A stretch of 64,000 nt of DNA from CAXBMB01 sp052078155 (lineage in GTDB: Bacteria > Pseudomonadota > Alphaproteobacteria > Kiloniellales > DSM-21159). The notes beneath the pieces are model-generated. The model did no database searches. It saw nothing but the letters and a program-made list of their open reading frames with translations, and was not told where the DNA came from. Positions within the stretch are counted from its first letter, which is position 1, and the number at the start of each line of letters is the position of its first letter. This document shows, piece by piece, positions 35,723 to 44,768 of the stretch. The stretch spans positions 1 to 64,000 of the forward strand of contig JBQJBP010000005.1 of the NCBI GenBank assembly GCA_052078155.1. The letters run 5' to 3'. The position numbers and the translations under genes are program-made.

Positions 35723-36187
35723 ATGGCCGGACGCATTGACGCACGCCTGAAAGAACTCGGTATCGAAATCAACGCCCCTGTGGCCCCGGTTGCCAACTAT
35801 GTCGGCTATGTCCAGTCCGGCAACATGGTGTTCATTTCCGGCCAGATTTCAGTAGACGGCGACACCAAGTACACCGGCACCGTCGGCAGTGACGTGAGCC
35901 TGGAAGAAGCTGTTGTTGCAGCCAAAGCCTCTGCCAAAAACATCATTGCTCAGCTGAAGGCCGCCACAGACGGGGACCTGGACCGGGTCAAGCGCATCGT
36001 CAAGCTGGGCGGCTTCGTCAACTCCACCGACGACTTCATCCAGCAGCCTCAGGTGATCAACGGCGCCAGCGACATGATGGTGGAAGTCTTCGGTGACGCC
36101 GGTCGCCACTCCCGCGCGGCTGTTTCCACCAACTCCCTGCCTTTGGGCGTTTCCGTGGAAATCGACTGCATCGCGGAAATCGAATAG
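35723..36187 (+). CDS. RidA/YjgF-family protein
   Basis: 154 residues, the longer RidA subtype. Seen: YVQSGNMVFISGQI, AAKASAKNIIAQLKAATDGDLDRVKRIVKLGGFVNS in parts, and the C-terminal RAAVSTNSLPLGVSVEIDCIAEIE. In canonical RidA deaminases a conserved Arg lies before the final segment (here GRHSRAAV), so 2-aminoacrylate/imine hydrolysis is plausible but the subtype may differ. GGAG lies upstream of ATG. A strong bidirectional terminator follows. Confidence 0.87.
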   Translation: MAGRIDARLKELGIEINAPVAPVANYVGYVQSGNMVFISGQISVDGDTKYTGTVGSDVSLEEAVVAAKASAKNIIAQLKAATDGDLDRVKRIVKLGGFVNSTDDFIQQPQVINGASDMMVEVFGDAGRHSRAAVSTNSLPLGVSVEIDCIAEIE

Positions 36188-36232
36188 ATCTCAGCGACGG
36201 CGACCAGTCACTGGTTTGCTGAACCCAATCGG

Positions 36233-36270
36233 AAAAAGGCGGTGCCCCAAAGTGAGGTACCGCCTTTTTT
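36233..36270. terminator. Bidirectional terminator between RidA and acetyltransferase genes
   Basis: Perfect 11-bp stem AAAAAGGCGGT/ACCGCCTTTTT (36233-36243 and 36259-36269), between convergent genes. Confidence 0.88.
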
Positions 36271-36295
36271 TGTTGTGGGTCTGGTCCAAGGCCTG

Positions 36296-36892
36296 TCAAC
36301 CGCCCTGGCCGGGGGTTGCCAGCCATTGGTCTTTGCGGATCCGGAAGACGGGGCTGTCGGGAATGCCATAAGTCATCTGGGTTCCCACTTCACGCAGACC
36401 AATTTTCCTGAGGATTCTGCGGGAGTTTTCATTGGCATCATCGATGGTGGCCACCACCTCCTGCAGCGGTGTGTCTTCAAAGGCAAAACGCAGCAAGCGG
36501 GCAGCGGCCTCCGTGGCGACACCCCGGCCCCAGGCGGGCTTGCGCAGGATGTAGCCGATCTCAATGTCGCCGCCGGGAATATCCGGCCCCTGAATCAAAT
36601 CCCAGTCGGTATCATCAAGCTCCACCGGCATGGGGGACAGCACGGCTGTGCCCAGTTTTTCACCACTTTCCTGATCAACCACACACCAGGTTCCGATGCA
36701 GCGACCCGGACCGCAGCGCCGGACATAAAGCGGCATTTCCTTGCGAATGAGATCCTCAGAAAAAGCTCCGCCCAGAAAACGGCAAACGTCCGGGTCGGTA
36801 AACATCTCCAGACACAAATCCAGATCGTCCAGTGTCAAAGGCCGCAGCAGAAAACGATCCGTCTTGAGCAAAAGCGCAGGATCCGACGACAC
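36296..36892 (-). CDS. GNAT-family N-acetyltransferase (RimJ/RimL-like)
   Basis: 198 residues. LKTDRFLLRPLTLDDLD at the start, EIGYILRKPAWGRGVATEAAARLLRFAF with the acetyl-CoA-binding R/QxxGxG/A-type loop (WGRGVA), and DDANENSRRILRKIGLRE are typical of the RimJ/RimL type. The substrate may be a protein N-terminus, amino sugar or antibiotic. GTG at 36892 directly follows GGAGGAGAAG. A reverse-oriented dispersed repeat lies just upstream, from 36909. Confidence 0.87.
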   Translation of the reverse strand: MSSDPALLLKTDRFLLRPLTLDDLDLCLEMFTDPDVCRFLGGAFSEDLIRKEMPLYVRRCGPGRCIGTWCVVDQESGEKLGTAVLSPMPVELDDTDWDLIQGPDIPGGDIEIGYILRKPAWGRGVATEAAARLLRFAFEDTPLQEVVATIDDANENSRRILRKIGLREVGTQMTYGIPDSPVFRIRKDQWLATPGQGG

Positions 36893-36908
36893 CTTCTCCT
36901 CCCATCAT

Positions 36909-37041
36909 TAGAACATGATCGGTTTAGCCAGAAGCGCATTCCGTAAAAACCAATCAGAGAAACACCCTCTTAAACACCGAAAGGAGTTTCACGCTTCAAG
37001 CGTTATCATAGCGAAAAATCACTCAAACCGACTTGACTCTC
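36909..37041 (-). repeat. Dispersed repeat, subfamily A, reverse orientation
   Basis: TAGAACATGATCGGTTTAG to ACCGACTTGACTCTC. The hairpin region is degenerate (GAAGCGCATTCCGTA). It starts 17 bases upstream of the acetyltransferase start codon, so it lies in or over that gene's promoter. Confidence 0.85.
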
Positions 37042-37183
37042 TGCGCAAATCACCACGCCGTCTTTGCCCTGCTTCTTCTGGTCCAAGGAAACTAAGGTAA
37101 GTTCCAGTACCGGAAGAAGCAGGGCATGCGGCTGGTTTACAGACCAAACGATACACTTCTTCTGATTTGTCAGCAGCCCACTT

Positions 37184-38989
37184 TTACAGCGACATCACAC
37201 CATCATCGAACTGCAGAATCTCGATGTCTTCCAGGTAGTTGCTGCCAAAGGCACCGTCGTTGTCCACCACACGCCAGCCCGATCCCTCTGCTGTAATGCT
37301 GTAGTCAGACTGATTGCCTTTGAAGACGGCGGTGTCGGTTCCGTCATTGCCATAGAGCAGGTCATTGCCCTTGTCGCCGTAGAGCAGGTCATCCCCGCCA
37401 CCAGCGTGGATCTGGTCATTGTCGCCCCCGCCGCGCAGGGTGTCGTTGCCGCCATCCCCCCACAGCAGGTCATCATCCAGGTTGCCCTGCAGGAAGTCAT
37501 CGCCTTCCCCGCCATGCAGGGTGTCGCTGTCATCACCGGCATAACCGGCATAGCGCCCGCCGTTCATATAGTCGTTGCCGTTGTCACCGAACAGGCGATC
37601 CGACCCGATGTCTCCCAGGACCGAATCGTCCCCGTCACCGCCGCGCACCGTGTCGTCGTTGTACCCGCCACGCGTCACATCGTTGCCGTCTTCGCCGTCG
37701 ATCCGATCAGCGCCCTGATTGCCGTTCAGCTGGTCGTTGCCGCCACCGCCAAGCAGGGTGTCGTTGCCGCCCCGGCCCCAGATCACGTCATCGTTGCCAC
37801 TGCCCGTCAAACGGCTGAATTCGTCGTTGTCCAGCAGCGTCAGGCTGCCCACCGGGGTGGTGTTGAGATAGCTGGTCAGTTCCACGTCACTCACAGACAC
37901 CAGATCGATCAGGCCGTCGCCGTTGGAATCCACGGGGACCAGACGCCCCTGGGCGATGTCTGTGCCGACAGGGGCGATGCTGAAGTTCCCCTGCCCATCG
38001 TTGAGGTAGATCTCGTTGACTTCGTTTTCCGCGACAATGTCCAGATCACCATCGCCATCCAGATCCACCAGATGGGTCCAGTTCTGCCAGATTTCTGACG
38101 GGTCCAGGACATTGTCCGGAATTTGGCCGCTGGCATCGATGAATCCACCCTGCCCGTCATTGAGCAGCAGCTGCATGTAGCGGCCTTGTGAAATGGGATC
38201 GACACCACTGCAGGTAAAAAGCATGTCCGTCAGGCCATCGCCGTTCAGGTCACCCACATCAATGTCCAGGGTCAGTCCGGCTGCCCCGCCATCGGCGAGC
38301 GGCAGAACCAGACTTTCCCCGTTAAAATCTCCGGACCTGCTGCCGTAGTACACAACAGAGGCAGCGCTGCCGTCATCGACCCCCAGCACCAGATCCGGAT
38401 AGGCATCTCCGTTGAGGTCGCCCAGATAAGTTGTCGTGCTGGTTGCGTAGTAATCCGGCAATCCGGCGGTGGACTGGCTGAAGTTCCCATTGCCGTCGTT
38501 TACCAGGAAGTACCCGCTACTGACATTGTTGACAAAAATGTCCACATCACCGTCGTAATCGATGTCGGCGACGGCCATGGAATGGGAAAAATCCGCACCA
38601 GGCAGGCTGCTGGAGGCGTCGATGTAGCCCCCGTTGTCGGACAGCAGCAAGGTGTTCTGATAGCCAGGAAAAGGCTCGGCATCATAGCCATGATCAGCGA
38701 TGAAGACATCCTGCAGGCCATCGCCATTAAAGTCTGCGACCACCATCTCCCGGGCATGAACAACCACTGGCGGGTTGTCGCCGAATACTCTGCTGGTGCC
38801 GAGGCTGTATCCGCCCTGCCCGTCACCCAGAAAAACCTCTACCGGCACCTCAACTTCGGCAATTGGATAAACAAACCCGGCGGTGAGAATATCCAGGTTG
38901 CCGTCGCCGTTCATATCAAGGACGGCTCCCATGTGAACGGCGCCCTCAATGGTGTAACTGAACTGATCGACCTGACTGAAACTGACCAT
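37184..38989 (-). CDS. FG-GAP/VCBS beta-propeller protein with RTX calcium-binding repeats
   Basis: 601 residues from ATG at 38989; a GTG 24 bases earlier has no ribosome site. The N-terminal two thirds hold VCBS/FG-GAP repeats with Ca loops (DMNGDGNLD, DFNGDGLQD, DIDYDGDVD, DLNGDAYPD, DLDGDGDLD). From about residue 395 to 555 follow some ten RTX nonapeptides (GGxGxDxLx: RGGNDTLLGGGGND, GGDGDDSVLGD, GDKGNDLLYGNDG). The end DYLED-like segment YLEDIEILQFDDGVMSL resembles the tail of type I secreted RTX proteins. No Sec signal is present. It is probably secreted by an ABC/TolC system not present here and folds in Ca outside the cell. Confidence 0.88.
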   Translation of the reverse strand: MVSFSQVDQFSYTIEGAVHMGAVLDMNGDGNLDILTAGFVYPIAEVEVPVEVFLGDGQGGYSLGTSRVFGDNPPVVVHAREMVVADFNGDGLQDVFIADHGYDAEPFPGYQNTLLLSDNGGYIDASSSLPGADFSHSMAVADIDYDGDVDIFVNNVSSGYFLVNDGNGNFSQSTAGLPDYYATSTTTYLGDLNGDAYPDLVLGVDDGSAASVVYYGSRSGDFNGESLVLPLADGGAAGLTLDIDVGDLNGDGLTDMLFTCSGVDPISQGRYMQLLLNDGQGGFIDASGQIPDNVLDPSEIWQNWTHLVDLDGDGDLDIVAENEVNEIYLNDGQGNFSIAPVGTDIAQGRLVPVDSNGDGLIDLVSVSDVELTSYLNTTPVGSLTLLDNDEFSRLTGSGNDDVIWGRGGNDTLLGGGGNDQLNGNQGADRIDGEDGNDVTRGGYNDDTVRGGDGDDSVLGDIGSDRLFGDNGNDYMNGGRYAGYAGDDSDTLHGGEGDDFLQGNLDDDLLWGDGGNDTLRGGGDNDQIHAGGGDDLLYGDKGNDLLYGNDGTDTAVFKGNQSDYSITAEGSGWRVVDNDGAFGSNYLEDIEILQFDDGVMSL

Positions 38990-39207
38990 GACAATACCCG
39001 ACAGAAAATACACAAAAAACAGGACCCGAATTCAGCACCTAACAACAAGGCACCACTCCGTTTTCAGGCCATTGACGGGTCCGTCATAATTCTTAGCCGA
39101 CAAACAATCCAGTTGATTTTTTCTGATTCGAAATTCGTTGAATTGAATATGTTAAATCAATAATTCCAGACAGATAGCACGTTTCTTACTTCTTTTACCC
39201 TCCCGCT

Positions 39208-40008
39208 TCATCCCCCCAATCCCGCCCGGCTAAGGGCATCAAAAATCTTACCGGTTTCCCGATAATGACGGGTGATGAGCGCCAGACAACGGGCTCGGTC
39301 CCGCCCCAGAGCCGCGGTGAGCAGATCTTCATGCACAGCCAGCGATAATAGCGCACGCAAAGCGGTGCTTTGAGCAGTTATGGCTTCTGCCAGTTCCGGG
39401 CTGTTGCGCATTGCGGGCGGAAACAGCAGCAAGCGGTGATAGCGTTCGATCTGCAGGTCCAGCGAACTGCGGAACTTTATCAGCCAGGGCGACAGGCAGG
39501 CTGAGATCAGGGCGTCATGAAAGGCATCATGACGGCGTTCCCACCGCGCGGTTTCTTCCGCACTTGCCCCGGCTTCTGGCACCGGGACTTTGGAAAGCCG
39601 GTGAAAGGCCGCCAGCAGGTCCGCTTCCCACTGATCACCGCCCCGCTTCAACGATCGCTCCAGCGCGCGACTTTCCACATCAATGCGCAGTTCCAGCAAG
39701 TCGCTCAGTTCTTCCCGGGAGACGGGGGCCACGGAAAAGCCCCGTTGTTCGGCCATGACCACCAGGCTTTCCGAGGACAGGCGAGACAGCGCTTCACGGA
39801 TCGGGGTCAATCCCAGATCGTAGATCTCATTCAGGCGTGCGGGTTTCAGCTTGACCCCCGGTGGAAGATCCCCGTTGATGATGGCCTGGCGCAGACGCTG
39901 ATAGGCCCTGTCGCCCCGAGTCCCCCCGGCCATGGGAGCAGCTCCCTTTCCGGGCCCCTCTCCGGTGCTTTCCTCGCGGCTGTTTGGCTGGTTGATTTGC
40001 GCAGACAT
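39208..40008 (-). CDS. GntR-family (FCD) transcriptional regulator of the kyn operon
   Basis: 266 residues from ATG at 40008. An unusual Gly/Ser/Glu-rich tail (1-30) precedes the wHTH (RAYQRLRQAIINGDLPPGVKL, LNEIYDLGLTPIREALSRLSSESLV). The FCD effector domain follows (ELLELRIDVESRALERSL, FHDALISACLS, RALLSLAVHEDLLTAAL). It starts eight bases after the kynA stop codon, so it is co-transcribed with kynBUA and most likely autoregulates the operon in response to kynurenine or anthranilate. Confidence 0.87.
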   Translation of the reverse strand: MSAQINQPNSREESTGEGPGKGAAPMAGGTRGDRAYQRLRQAIINGDLPPGVKLKPARLNEIYDLGLTPIREALSRLSSESLVVMAEQRGFSVAPVSREELSDLLELRIDVESRALERSLKRGGDQWEADLLAAFHRLSKVPVPEAGASAEETARWERRHDAFHDALISACLSPWLIKFRSSLDLQIERYHRLLLFPPAMRNSPELAEAITAQSTALRALLSLAVHEDLLTAALGRDRARCLALITRHYRETGKIFDALSRAGLGG

Positions 40009-40016
40009 GGGCGCCT

Positions 40017-40889
40017 CTAAAGCTCCGTGCGGATGTCCCAGATTTCCGGGAAGAAGCAGTAGCTCAGCGCTTTGCTGAGGTAGTCCACCCCGGCAGTCCC
40101 GCCGGTGCCGCGCTTTTGCCCGATGATCCGGGTGACGGTCTTGAGATGACGGAACCGCCATTGCTGAAAGGCATCTTCCAGATCGATCAACTTTTCCGCC
40201 AGCTCGTAGAGATCCCAGTGTTTCTGCGTGTCGCGGTAGATCTCCAGCCATGCCGCGGCCACGGAGGCGTTTCTGTCACGGATCTCCTGCCAGTTCCTCT
40301 CCGTCACGTCAGGATCCAGATCAAAGCCGCGCTTTTTCAGGAGGATCAGCACCTCCTCATACAGGCTGGGCGCCGCCAGAGTGGCCTCCAGCCGGGCTGA
40401 CAGATCCGGATGATGGGCGAAGGGGGCCAGGAAACTGGCCCGCTTGTTTCCCAGCAGGAACTCGATTTCACGATACTGGTGCGACTGGAATCCGGAAGAA
40501 TGCCCCAGGGCATCGCGAAACTGCAGATAATCCGCCGGGGTCATGGTGGAAAGAATGTCCCAGGCCTGGATCAGCTCCGACTGGATACGGGCAACCCGGG
40601 AGAGCATCTTGAAGGCTGGCCGCAGATCGTCAGAACGAACAGCAACCACGGCCGCTTTCAGCTCATGGATCATCAGTTTCATCCAGAGCTCTGTGGTCTG
40701 GTGAATGATGACAAACAGCAGTTCGTCGTGCTGGTCCGTCAAAGGCTTCTGTGCTGACAACAGTTGATCCAGCTGCAGATAGTCGCCGTAGCTCATGTCG
40801 CGGGAGAAGTCCCGGTGGGCTCCTACCGGCAAGCCTTTGTCAGCAGCTTGTGCCTCTGGCCCTGCTTGTTCTGATCGAGGGTCACTCAT
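40017..40889 (-). CDS. kynA: Tryptophan 2,3-dioxygenase
   Basis: 290 residues. MSYGDYLQLDQLL, ELLFVIIHQTTELWMKLMIHEL (beginning about residue 56) and FRDALGHSSGFQSHQYREIEFLLG are the diagnostic TDO sequences; H in QSHQYR and the heme-ligand His near WRFRHLKTVTRIIG are present. This heme enzyme opens the indole ring of tryptophan to N-formylkynurenine, the first step of the pathway whose next two enzymes are encoded upstream in the same operon. Confidence 0.96.
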   Translation of the reverse strand: MSDPRSEQAGPEAQAADKGLPVGAHRDFSRDMSYGDYLQLDQLLSAQKPLTDQHDELLFVIIHQTTELWMKLMIHELKAAVVAVRSDDLRPAFKMLSRVARIQSELIQAWDILSTMTPADYLQFRDALGHSSGFQSHQYREIEFLLGNKRASFLAPFAHHPDLSARLEATLAAPSLYEEVLILLKKRGFDLDPDVTERNWQEIRDRNASVAAAWLEIYRDTQKHWDLYELAEKLIDLEDAFQQWRFRHLKTVTRIIGQKRGTGGTAGVDYLSKALSYCFFPEIWDIRTEL

Positions 40890-40986
40890 GGCGAACCTAT
40901 CCTTCCGTCAGACGAAGCAGCAGGCACAGCGGCAGCGATGCCGCCCATGCCAGGGACATTGAGAGGAAAACTCAGCAATCCTGCGC

Positions 40987-42222
40987 TCATGTCACCACCT
41001 GGCTGCTGTACTGAAAGGCCGGGTCCTGCCAGGCCTGCGTGGCCATGATCTCTTTCAGAATTGCGACGGTCTTCCAGATATCGCTGTAGCGCAGGTAAAG
41101 CGGAGCAAAACCCAAACGGATGAAATCCGGCGCACGAAAATCACCAATGACGCCGCGGGCAATCAGTGCCTGAACGATGGCGTAGCCCTCTGGATGGTGC
41201 AAAGAGACCTGACTGCCCCGCTGGGCCGGGTTCCTGGGGGACGCCAGCTTAAATCCGTAGGAGCCGCATTCCTGATCCAGCAAATCAATGAAGAGCTGTG
41301 TCATCTTTTCTGATTTGGCGCGCAGCTGTTTTCTGGAGAGACCGCCAAAGGCCTGCAAGGCGGCCTCCAACGCCGTCAGCCCCAGAACAGACTGGGTTCC
41401 GCAGAGGTTTCGGGCAATGCCATCTGCCGGGCGATAGTCCAGATCAAACGCAAAGGGCGCATCGTGCCCCCACCAGCCTGAAAGCGGTGGTTTGATGACC
41501 GATTGCCAGCGCGGAGCGACATAGAGATAGGCCGGCGCGCCCGGCCCGCCATTCAGATACTTGTAGCCGCAGCCCACAGCCAGATCTGCCCGGCAGTCTG
41601 CCAGATCTACTGACATGACCCCGGCTGAATGGCAAAGGTCCCAAAGCACCATGGCCCCCACGCTGTGCGCCTTTTCCGTGATGGCTTTCATGTCGTGCAA
41701 ACGACCGGTGCGGTAGTCCACATGACTGATGATCAGCAGAGCCACTTCCTCGTTGAGGGCGCCTTCCAGCTGCTCTGTTTCAACCAGCCTCAGTTCCGGC
41801 TTGTCCAGCAGGTCAGCCACGCCCTGGGCAATATAGAGATCGGTTGGAAAGTTGCCCTTGTCAGACAGGATGACCCTGCGGTTCTTGCGCAGGCGCATGG
41901 CCGCAACGATCAGCTTGAACAGATTGATCGAGGTGCCATCACAGGCCAGCACCGATCCCTCTTCAGCCCCGACAAGTTTGCCGATTTTAGCGCCGACACG
42001 GGCTGGGGCATCATACCAACCGTGTTTGTTCCAGCTGGTGATCAGATCCTGCCCCCATTCAACCTGAACGGCCTGGGCCAGCCGACGCCGGGCCATCCTG
42101 GTGAGCGGGCCCAGCGAGTTGCCATCCAGATAAACGACCCCTTCCGGCAATTCGAAAAGGTCCCGTTTCTTTGCCAGCGGATCTGCCTGATCCAGGTTTG
42201 TAAAAATCTCTTCCGTCAGCAT
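40987..42222 (-). CDS. kynU: Kynureninase
   Basis: 411 residues, normal length. VVYLDGNSLGPL at the N-terminus, ISHVDYRTGRLHDM, WDLCHSAGVMSVDL and the PLP-lysine segment CGYKYLNGGPGAPAYLYV are all present. It cleaves kynurenine to anthranilate and alanine. It lies between kynB (32 bases upstream) and kynA (97 bases downstream) on the minus strand. Confidence 0.96.
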   Translation of the reverse strand: MLTEEIFTNLDQADPLAKKRDLFELPEGVVYLDGNSLGPLTRMARRRLAQAVQVEWGQDLITSWNKHGWYDAPARVGAKIGKLVGAEEGSVLACDGTSINLFKLIVAAMRLRKNRRVILSDKGNFPTDLYIAQGVADLLDKPELRLVETEQLEGALNEEVALLIISHVDYRTGRLHDMKAITEKAHSVGAMVLWDLCHSAGVMSVDLADCRADLAVGCGYKYLNGGPGAPAYLYVAPRWQSVIKPPLSGWWGHDAPFAFDLDYRPADGIARNLCGTQSVLGLTALEAALQAFGGLSRKQLRAKSEKMTQLFIDLLDQECGSYGFKLASPRNPAQRGSQVSLHHPEGYAIVQALIARGVIGDFRAPDFIRLGFAPLYLRYSDIWKTVAILKEIMATQAWQDPAFQYSSQVVT

Positions 42223-42254
42223 TTCAGATCAGGTCCAACACAATAAGTCATTCC

Positions 42255-42896
42255 TCAGGGTAAAGGTCTCAAAACCGCCCGGACCGGGGCCGCGTCCAGG
42301 TTCATGAATTTCAACGGCAGGGCGATCAGCTCGTAATCGCCTTCCGGCACCTCATCCAGCACCAGACATTCCAGGATTGCCATCTGCTGTCGCCGGACCA
42401 TCTGGTGGGCGTCCAGCGTTTTGGAATTCTGGGGATCCAGGGAGGGGGTATCGATGCCAATCAGTCGCCCGCCTCGGTCGCCATAGAAACGGATCAACTC
42501 CGGACAGACAGCGGCAAAACCCTCATCCCAGGCGGACGGATCAAGGCTGACAGGGGCCTGATCATAGCTGCGCAGCAAAAGCCGCTCCGGCACGCCCTGC
42601 AACCGCTCTTCAACATCCTGCAGCCGCACGAGGCCATCATGTCCCCGCACGTCCAGCACCCGGCAGGACCCCAGATAGACAGAAAGATCCACCGCACCGA
42701 TGGGCTTCCCCTCCGGGTCGTAATGCAACGGGGCATCCGCATGGGCCCCGCAGTGGGTGGAAAAACTCACCCGGGAGACATTGACCGGACAGTCGGGCCC
42801 CAGTGCCCAGGTCCGCTCCTCCTCAAAAGGGCTGTCGCCGGGCCAGACCGCCAGGTCTGGCTGCAAGGGCGGGGATATGTCGTAAAGCTGCGTCAT
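42255..42896 (-). CDS. kynB: Kynurenine formamidase
   Basis: 213 residues. The metal-binding signature STHCGAHADAPLHY (about residues 46-59) and the N-terminal YDISPPLQPDLAVWPGD are typical of the cyclase-fold bacterial KynB. It hydrolyses N-formylkynurenine to kynurenine and formate. It is the first gene of the operon kynB-kynU-kynA-gntR; its promoter region is AT-rich with palindromes. Confidence 0.95.
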   Translation of the reverse strand: MTQLYDISPPLQPDLAVWPGDSPFEEERTWALGPDCPVNVSRVSFSTHCGAHADAPLHYDPEGKPIGAVDLSVYLGSCRVLDVRGHDGLVRLQDVEERLQGVPERLLLRSYDQAPVSLDPSAWDEGFAAVCPELIRFYGDRGGRLIGIDTPSLDPQNSKTLDAHQMVRRQQMAILECLVLDEVPEGDYELIALPLKFMNLDAAPVRAVLRPLP

Positions 42897-43207
42897 GGCT
42901 TCTAAAATTTATAAATTCTTCTTTATTATACAAATTTTGGACTCCTCATCAAGCAGGGACGACTCAGTTTCTCACGCCAGCCTGAAGGCCTGCCCCCCTG
43001 TCGTCTGCCTCAGCGCAGCTGTTACAAGTGGCGCTGAGAACTGGTCGCAAAAACAAGCAAAATCAACAGGTAAGACGATGAACCCCGGCCACAAGAAAGA
43101 TCAGCTCAGCGTCTAAGAAATATGTGGTAGAGGGGGAAAAAACGGTTGCGCGGGTAGAGATAAGAGGCCGAAATAACGCCTCCCCATAACAAACTCACAA
43201 AAAAAAC
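42897..43207. other. Divergent control region between kynB and the GS-like gene
   Basis: 311 bases holding the kynB promoter and operator-like palindromes at its left end and the leader of the GS-like gene at its right. No gene is seen. Confidence 0.6.
42904..42938. promoter_or_regulatory. Palindromes in the kynB promoter
   Basis: A perfect 12-bp palindrome AATTTATAAATT (42906-42917) lies within larger arms AAAATTT (42904) and AAATTTT (42932). Placed 8-42 bases before the kynB start codon, it is a good candidate operator for the GntR regulator encoded at the end of the operon. Confidence 0.45.
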
Positions 43208-44587
43208 ATGTCCAACAACCAAAGCTCTCTCGAGCAGCAGATCACTGACTTCGTCGCCAACAATCCGACGATTGAGCATATCGACGCTTTCTTCCCCGAC
43301 CTTTCCGGCGTGGAACGCGGCAAACGCTATGCCGTCAGTGACCTGAAGAAGCTGTTGTTGGACTCTGTGACCTTTGCCGCCTCCTGTTTCCTGCTGGACG
43401 CACAGGGCAACACCCACGACACACTGGGTCGGGGCATGTCTGACGGGGACCCGGATGTTTTTGCCAAAGGCATTCCCGGCACACTGGCTCCCATTCCCTG
43501 GTCCAATGGCCGCCGCGGCCAGCTCATGATGACGTTCGAGCAGGAACCAGGCGACCCCTTGTCCTTTGAGCCCCGCAACGTGCTCAAGCGCCAGGTGGAT
43601 AGGCTGGCGGAACTGGGACTGCGCCCTGTTGTGGCCTTTGAGCTGGAATTCTATCTGCTGGACCGCGAACGTCTGGACGGCAACAAACCCCAGCCGCCCA
43701 AATCCCCCCTGAGCAACCTGCGGGACAGCTCCACGCAGGTCTATGGCATGGACCGTGTCGAGGCCTTCGGCGAAGTGCTGGACGACATGGTGGCAAACTG
43801 CAAAGCCCTGGGCGTTCCGACCGGCCCCATCTCTGCCGAATATGCGCCGGGACAATACGAGATCAATCTGATCCATGTGGAAGATCCTCTGGAAGCAGCC
43901 GATCACTGCGTGCTGTTCAAAAGGGTCATCCGGGCCACGGCACGCCAGCATGGACTGCAGGCCACCTTCATGGCCAAACCCTACCCGGAACTCTCGGGCA
44001 GCGGCATGCACGTCCATGTGTCTTTGCTGGATCAGGACGGCAACAATGTCTTTGATGGCGGTCCGGAAAAAATCGCCAGTGACAATCTGCTGCACGCCAT
44101 GGGGGGCATCATGGATCTGATGCCCGACACCATGGCCTTTGTGGCCCCCAACCCCAACTCCTACCGCCGTTTCGTGCCCAATGCCTTTGTGCCGGTTTCG
44201 CGCCACTGGTCTTACGAAAACCGTTCCACGGCTCTGCGCATTCCCGTCAGTGACGGCAAAGCCCGGCGCTTTGAACACCGCATGGCGGGGGCCGATGCCA
44301 ATCCCTATCTGCTGCTGGCCTCCCTGCTGGCGGGCATCCACAACGGTCTGACCAACAAGATCGACCCGGGTGAACCCTTCGAAGGCAATGCAGGCGAAAC
44401 GCTGGACCCGGCTCTGCCGCTGCGCGCCCGTCGCGCGTTGGAAAAACTGGCCCAGTCAGACAAGGCAAAAGCCTACTTTGGCGAAGAGTATCCACCGCTC
44501 TATGCGGCAGCCAAAGAAGCTGAATACGATCTCTTTGAATCGACCATCTCCCCTCAGGAGTACAGTTGGTATCTTCTGGCCGACTGA
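43208..44587 (+). CDS. Glutamine-synthetase-family ligase (gamma-glutamylpolyamine synthetase-like)
   Basis: 459 residues. The GS catalytic core is intact: FELEFYLLDRE and SAEYAPGQYEINL (metal glutamates), SGSGMHVHVSLLD (His), and NPNSYRRFVPNAFVP with ENRSTALRIP (ATP/phosphate arginines). N-terminal VDAFFPDL-type sequence IDAFFPDLSGVERGKR is as in PuuA-like ligases rather than GlnA. It joins glutamate to an amine using ATP. It is divergent from kynB, so the amine could be a polyamine or conceivably anthranilate; the latter is only inference. Confidence 0.85.
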   Translation: MSNNQSSLEQQITDFVANNPTIEHIDAFFPDLSGVERGKRYAVSDLKKLLLDSVTFAASCFLLDAQGNTHDTLGRGMSDGDPDVFAKGIPGTLAPIPWSNGRRGQLMMTFEQEPGDPLSFEPRNVLKRQVDRLAELGLRPVVAFELEFYLLDRERLDGNKPQPPKSPLSNLRDSSTQVYGMDRVEAFGEVLDDMVANCKALGVPTGPISAEYAPGQYEINLIHVEDPLEAADHCVLFKRVIRATARQHGLQATFMAKPYPELSGSGMHVHVSLLDQDGNNVFDGGPEKIASDNLLHAMGGIMDLMPDTMAFVAPNPNSYRRFVPNAFVPVSRHWSYENRSTALRIPVSDGKARRFEHRMAGADANPYLLLASLLAGIHNGLTNKIDPGEPFEGNAGETLDPALPLRARRALEKLAQSDKAKAYFGEEYPPLYAAAKEAEYDLFESTISPQEYSWYLLAD

Positions 44588-44617
44588 ACTCACCAGGTGC
44601 CTGTGAGAACGGCAGAA

Positions 44618-44640
44618 GGGGAAAGGTCCGGCCTTTCCCC
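44618..44640 (+). terminator. Strong hairpin after the GS-like gene
   Basis: Perfect 9-bp stem GGGGAAAGG/CCTTTCCCC with loop TCCGG, 31 bases after the stop codon. No T run follows, so it may be an RNA-stabilising end rather than a terminator. Confidence 0.45.
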
Positions 44641-44768
44641 GGCTCTGCAAAGTGCGCCCCACACCGACCTCCGGATTGCCCATAAAAAAGAAGCCTTGTG
44701 CGGGTAGCTTTTAGGGCGACTCTTGGCTAAATTCGCTTACGTACAAACGTCAGTAAGGTTCAGGTTCA

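Noticed and set aside
43106..44341. A 411-codon open frame opposite to the GS-like gene
   Set aside because: Antisense shadow of a complete conserved ligase; no ribosome site and no recognisable motif.
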